Below are positions 60,336-64,000 of a stretch of 64,000 nt of DNA, piece after piece. The position numbers and the translations under genes are program-made. Each line of letters begins with the position of its first letter. The first letter of the stretch is position 1. The notes under the pieces were generated by a model. That model searched no databases, was not told where the DNA came from, and worked only from the letters and a program-made list of their open reading frames with translations. Source of the stretch: Cohnella rhizoplanae (GTDB lineage: Bacteria > Bacillota > Bacilli > Paenibacillales > Paenibacillaceae); the NCBI RefSeq assembly GCF_948329515.1, contig NZ_CAOJCN010000007.1:184506-248505 (forward strand). The letters run 5' to 3'.

Positions 60336-62891
60336 ATGAACGATGGTCACGATACGGAGAACGAACTTAACCGCTCGCTCTTAACGGAAGGAGAGTACAC
60401 TGACGAACCGATCGATCTCGCGAATTGCGAAAAAGAACCGATTCACATACCGGGCATGATCCAGCCTCACGGCGCGCTGCTCGCGGCCGCAGGCGACGCC
60501 GCACGCACGATCGTGCAGTGCAGCCGCAATACCGATTTGTTGCTAGGCGCGCCTGCCGAAGCGCTGCTCGGGCAGTCTCTGTCCGCCGTCATCGGCGACC
60601 GGGCGCTGACTCTCATCGAGGATTCGCTCGCCCGTCCGTCTGCCGGAGACAAACAGCACTTTATGGAAATGAAGATCGAGCTGCCCGGCGGGTCCGCGGA
60701 TCTGTTCGTCATTTTCCATATTAGCGACGGTCTGTTGATCCTTGAGCTCGAGCCCCCCGCCGGCGAAGACGCGCCCGCAGTAGACGACTTCGAATGGGTC
60801 CAGGCCTTCTTCACCCGCATCAAGCGCACGCACAGCCGGGCTGGCGCCAGCCAAGTCGCGGCGGAGCTCGTCAAGGATATTCTAGGCTACGACCGCGTCA
60901 TGGTCTACGAGTTCGATGCCGAATGGAACGGCAAAGTCATCGCCGAAGCGAAAAACAGCGCGATGGAATCGTTTCTCGGCCATCACTACCCCGCCTCCGA
61001 CATTCCGAAGCAAGCCCGCGAGCTCTACCTTCGCAACTGGGTGCGCACCATCGTCGATATGGGCTACGAGCCCGTACCGATCGTCCCGGCCCTCCAGCCC
61101 TCCGGCAAGCCGCTGAACTTGAGCCTGTCCGTGTTGCGCAGCGTCTCCCCCATGCATATCGAGTATATGAAAAACATGGGCGTCGGGGCTACCATGACGA
61201 TCTCCCTGATTCATGGAGGCCAGCTATGGGGGATGATCGCATGTCACCACGACGCTCCAAAATACGTGCCGCACCGGCAGCGCAACCTATGCAATTTCCT
61301 CGGCTCTTTTTTCTCCAGCGAGCTCTATCAACGTCAGCGGCTGGACGACTATCAAGGAGAGCTGCATCTCAAATCGCTGGCCCAGCGGCTGGCCCGCGTG
61401 TTCGGCGCGCCCGGTACGCCCGACCAGCTGAAGGAGAAGCTGACTGCCGAAGAGGACGCGCTGTTGTCCGTCATGAACGCCTCGGGCGCCGCGGTCCAAT
61501 TCAAGGGAAGGATGCTGCTGTTCGGCAGCACGCCGGCCGCCGCCGATATCGTCAAGCTGACGGTCTGGCTCAGCCAGCAGGCGGAAGATTACGCTTACCA
61601 TACGAACCGCCTCTCTTCCGTCTTCCCGCAGGCGGCTGCGTATCCGGACAAGGCGGCGGGCGTGGTGTTCCTCTCGTTGTCCTCGGACTATCGCGACCAC
61701 ATCGTATGGTTCAGGCCCGAGGTGGTGCAGACGGTGACCTGGGCGGGCGATCCCGCCAAAGCCGTTATACGGAGCGGGGAGGGCTACCGGATCTCGCCGC
61801 GCAAATCGTTTCAGGCGTGGCAGGAGGTCGTGACGAATACGTCGCTGCCGTGGGAGCCCAAGGAGCTGCATACGCTCGCGGACTTAAAATCGATCGCGCT
61901 GAAGCAGACCGAGGAGGATCTGAGGCTGGCCGAGGAAAAGTCGATCCTGTACGCGCGCATGCTCAAGGAGAACGAGTCCCGTTACCTGCAGCTGATGGAA
62001 TACTCGGCCGTCGCCTTCGTCACGTTGACCGGCGGCCGGATCGTATTCGCCAATCTCGAGGCCGCGCGACTGCTGGGCGTCCCTGAGGCGTCTTTCCTGA
62101 TCGGACACGACCTCTACGATTGGATCGATCCGTCGTCCGAGCACGAACTCGCGGACGCGCTGGGCCGTGTCGGAGCGGCTTCGACGCAGCTGAGATCGTG
62201 CCGGCTCCGGATGAAGTCCGCGGCCGGCGCCTCGGACTCGCCCGGTGAGCTGGAGATGACGCTCGCCCTTGTCGTTTACGGCGGCAAGCCGTCGATTATG
62301 GCGATCGCCCGGGAATCGGCAACCGACTCCGGCGAGGAGAACCTGTTCACTGAAGTGACGCGTCAGCTGTCCCATTACATTCACACCGACAGCCTGACCG
62401 AGCTCCCGAACCGTCGCTACTTTGACGAGAATCTGACGAACGAGTGGTTGAAGTGCGCGGACAACGGCAAGGCGCTGTCGCTCGTGATGCTTGATCTGGA
62501 CAACTTCCGCTCTTATAACGCCATGTTCGGCTATCAAGGCGCCGACAACTGCCTGCGTTGGGTCGCCGAGTCGCTGGGCGCGGTCGGGAATCTGAGCGAA
62601 GCGGTCATCTCCAGGTACGGCGGCGCTTCGTTCGCGCTCGCGCTGGCGACGGAACCTACGCAAGGGGGCCGCGAACGGGTCGACGAACTGGCCGACCGGC
62701 TCCGCCAGACCGTCATCTCGCTGCAGATCCCGCACCCGCAGCCAGGCGTCGGCGAATACCTGACGGCCAGCGTAGGCGTCGCATTCGAGCCCGACGTTCG
62801 CGAGTGCAATCCTTCGGAATTGGTCATCCGCGCCGAGAAGGCGCTCGCCGTGGCCAAGGCCGAGGGGAAAAACCGCGTTTCGGTCCTTTGA
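60336..62891 (+). CDS. bphP: Bacteriophytochrome with PAS and degenerate GGDEF output
   Basis: 851 residues. PAS domain with the biliverdin-attachment Cys 31 (ANCEKEPIHIPGMIQPHGAL), GAF domain with PASDIP (about 217), PHY domain (about 330-515), a second PAS domain (about 546-665) and a GGDEF-like domain (about 685-851). The GGDEF motif reads GGASF (about residue 761), so the metal ligand Asp and catalytic Glu are lost; the upstream metal Asp (DLDNFRSYNAMFGYQGADN) remains. No EAL domain. The output is more likely a cyclic-di-GMP or nucleotide binding or protein-docking module than an active diguanylate cyclase. ATG after GGCAGGTG; the longer frame overlaps bphO in another frame and is rejected. 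Confidence 0.92.
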   Translation: MNDGHDTENELNRSLLTEGEYTDEPIDLANCEKEPIHIPGMIQPHGALLAAAGDAARTIVQCSRNTDLLLGAPAEALLGQSLSAVIGDRALTLIEDSLARPSAGDKQHFMEMKIELPGGSADLFVIFHISDGLLILELEPPAGEDAPAVDDFEWVQAFFTRIKRTHSRAGASQVAAELVKDILGYDRVMVYEFDAEWNGKVIAEAKNSAMESFLGHHYPASDIPKQARELYLRNWVRTIVDMGYEPVPIVPALQPSGKPLNLSLSVLRSVSPMHIEYMKNMGVGATMTISLIHGGQLWGMIACHHDAPKYVPHRQRNLCNFLGSFFSSELYQRQRLDDYQGELHLKSLAQRLARVFGAPGTPDQLKEKLTAEEDALLSVMNASGAAVQFKGRMLLFGSTPAAADIVKLTVWLSQQAEDYAYHTNRLSSVFPQAAAYPDKAAGVVFLSLSSDYRDHIVWFRPEVVQTVTWAGDPAKAVIRSGEGYRISPRKSFQAWQEVVTNTSLPWEPKELHTLADLKSIALKQTEEDLRLAEEKSILYARMLKENESRYLQLMEYSAVAFVTLTGGRIVFANLEAARLLGVPEASFLIGHDLYDWIDPSSEHELADALGRVGAASTQLRSCRLRMKSAAGASDSPGELEMTLALVVYGGKPSIMAIARESATDSGEENLFTEVTRQLSHYIHTDSLTELPNRRYFDENLTNEWLKCADNGKALSLVMLDLDNFRSYNAMFGYQGADNCLRWVAESLGAVGNLSEAVISRYGGASFALALATEPTQGGRERVDELADRLRQTVISLQIPHPQPGVGEYLTASVGVAFEPDVRECNPSELVIRAEKALAVAKAEGKNRVSVL

Positions 62892-62934
62892 GCTCATCTC
62901 CGGTAGCCGGTTCGTCGAATGTATTTATGAATGG

Positions 62935-62979
62935 AAAAGATCGTCAATGTCGCATTGCTGCCGCATTGACGATCTTTTT
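62935..62979. terminator. Bidirectional terminator
   Basis: AAAAGATCGTCAATG and CATTGACGATCTTTTT pair around TCGCATTGCTGCCG; A and T runs on both sides serve the phytochrome operon and the convergent radical SAM gene. Confidence 0.9.
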
Positions 62980-63005
62980 GCCGTCTCTCGGCAGTTGAGG
63001 CGCGA

Positions 63006-63830
63006 TCAAGGCGCGAAGCCCGACCGGCTGATCCGAAGCTCTTCCTCGCGAAAATGGACGAGGAGCCTGTCGTAAACGGTGCGCCAAGCGGATGGCGAGT
63101 ACCACTCGGACAGGCCGAGCTGCGCGTATATCGCCTCGAGCCCAAGTCTCTTCGTCCGGCGGCCGCCGCTGCCGTCCCCCATCTCATAGTCGTCTACGAC
63201 GACGCGGTCCGTCACCGGCCGCAGCAGGGCCGCGAAGCGCTCGCTGCTGGGCAGCACCGGCGCGACGGCGGCCTGGACGGACACGCCGGCGGCGCGCAGC
63301 TCGGCGAGCGCCTTGAGCCGCGCGGCAATCGGCGGCGCTGCCGGCGCGAAGGCGCGGCGGACCTCCTCGAGGTCCGTCTCGACCGTCATGCTGACCCGGA
63401 CGCGATCGCCCAGGCGCTGCAGCAGGTCGACGTCCCGCGTCACGAGCGGGCTGCGCGTCTGCACGAGGACAAAGTCCGGCGGGGCCTCCGCCATCGTCTC
63501 CAGCAGCGAGCGCGTGACCCGCTCCTTGTACTCCGTCGGCTGGTACGGGTCGGTGCTCGACGACATGAAGATGCGCACCGGTCCCTTGGCCGATTCCCGG
63601 CGCAGTTCGCGCCGAAGCAGCTCGCTGGCCCCCTCTTTCACGTCGACCCAGCTCCCCCAAGCTTCCGGACGGAACGCGGCGACCGGCATCCCCCTCACGT
63701 AGCAGTACGAGCAGCCGAACGCGCAGCCGCCGTACGGGTTGAGCGTATGGGTATAATCTTCGAGAAAGCCGGTCGCCCGGTTGAGCAGCGACTTGGGCTT
63801 CTTGTACCGTAAAATGGGCGGCGGGGTCAT
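63006..63830 (-). CDS. SPL-like radical SAM protein
   Basis: 274 residues. The radical SAM motif is CAFGCSYCY (CxxxCxxC). The rest resembles the Rv2578c/spore-photoproduct-lyase-like family (PYGGCAFGCSYCYVRGMPVA, VRIFMSSSTDPYQPTE). Function unknown; it lacks evidence for being a true spore photoproduct lyase. Start ATG 9 nt after GAGGTG. Confidence 0.85.
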   Translation of the reverse strand: MTPPPILRYKKPKSLLNRATGFLEDYTHTLNPYGGCAFGCSYCYVRGMPVAAFRPEAWGSWVDVKEGASELLRRELRRESAKGPVRIFMSSSTDPYQPTEYKERVTRSLLETMAEAPPDFVLVQTRSPLVTRDVDLLQRLGDRVRVSMTVETDLEEVRRAFAPAAPPIAARLKALAELRAAGVSVQAAVAPVLPSSERFAALLRPVTDRVVVDDYEMGDGSGGRRTKRLGLEAIYAQLGLSEWYSPSAWRTVYDRLLVHFREEELRISRSGFAP

Positions 63831-63968
63831 GGCAGGCGTCACCTCGCTGAAGTTGGTAGTAGGGCGTGGCGGGCTTCATGCGGACGGAGATAAGAACATA
63901 TCTATTTAGCCCCCTAATCCCTTTGGACACTTTCTCCGACTCGAATTAAACTATAAAGAGCGGAGGAA

Positions 63969-64000
63969 ATGTCGGTGAAAAGACGTTTTTACGGAACGGA
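63969..64000 (+). CDS. Start of an uncharacterised CDS, cut by the window edge
   Basis: An ATG (or the GTG two codons later, at 63975, 8 nt after GGAGG) opens a frame MSVKRRFYGT that leaves the window. GGAGG spacing favours the GTG. Too short to identify. Confidence 0.4.
   Translation, partial: MSVKRRFYGT

Overview
The window looks like chromosomal DNA from a high-GC, spore-forming Gram-positive of the Paenibacillaceae, most like Cohnella or Paenibacillus. This is inferred from gene content, not from a database search. The pointers are strong AGGAGG-type ribosome binding sites, lipoprotein SBP plus LplB/LplC-type permeases next to a YesM/YesN two-component pair, an SLH-anchored glycoside hydrolase, a yneK-like gene, and a monoderm Tad pilus cluster. 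No rRNA, tRNA, CRISPR, prophage or insertion sequence was seen.

Layout. 1-500: start of a leftward XRE-type repressor gene, an operator-like palindrome and a divergent 52-residue membrane protein. 497-4453: leftward sulfate ABC operon (cysT-cysW-cysA-sbp). 4522-8128: yjbQ, a YigZ/IMPACT gene, a 51-bp tandem hairpin array, pgi and a DinB gene. 8211-25234: a carbohydrate locus with LplB-LplC-SBP-hydrolase, a second hairpin array, a 1555-residue secreted CBM35-hydrolase-SLH protein, YesN/YesM and a GH36 alpha-galactosidase. 25437-33806: housekeeping genes plus an unusual beta-hydroxyacid dehydrogenase-PilZ fusion. 33808-44329: leftward Tad/Flp pilus operon with an FHA protein. 44483-54236: a second carbohydrate region (esterase, Gfo/Idh dehydrogenase, sugar isomerase, AraC regulators, OmpR/histidine kinase pair, third hairpin array, GH4 enzyme). 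54354-64000: small and membrane proteins, an AIM24 pair, NAD(P)HX repair enzyme, heme oxygenase plus bacteriophytochrome, a radical SAM protein and the start of one more gene.

How parts work together. The SLH-anchored hydrolase probably cuts a galactosyl-bearing polysaccharide at the cell surface. The LplB/LplC/SBP system imports the oligosaccharides and a cytosolic paralogue of the hydrolase finishes them. The importer operon and the surface hydrolase share a near-identical 67-bp promoter element with a TATAAT -10 box and no -35 box, which suggests common activation by the adjacent YesM/YesN pair. Heme oxygenase supplies biliverdin to the phytochrome encoded 23 bp downstream, whose GGDEF domain has lost its signature (GGASF).

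The observations I rank highest are the dehydrogenase-PilZ fusion, the shared promoter element, the degenerate phytochrome GGDEF, and three tandem arrays of unrelated sequence but the same design (a 24-25-nt imperfect palindrome plus a spacer of about 27 nt, period 51-52 bp), each just 3' of a gene.
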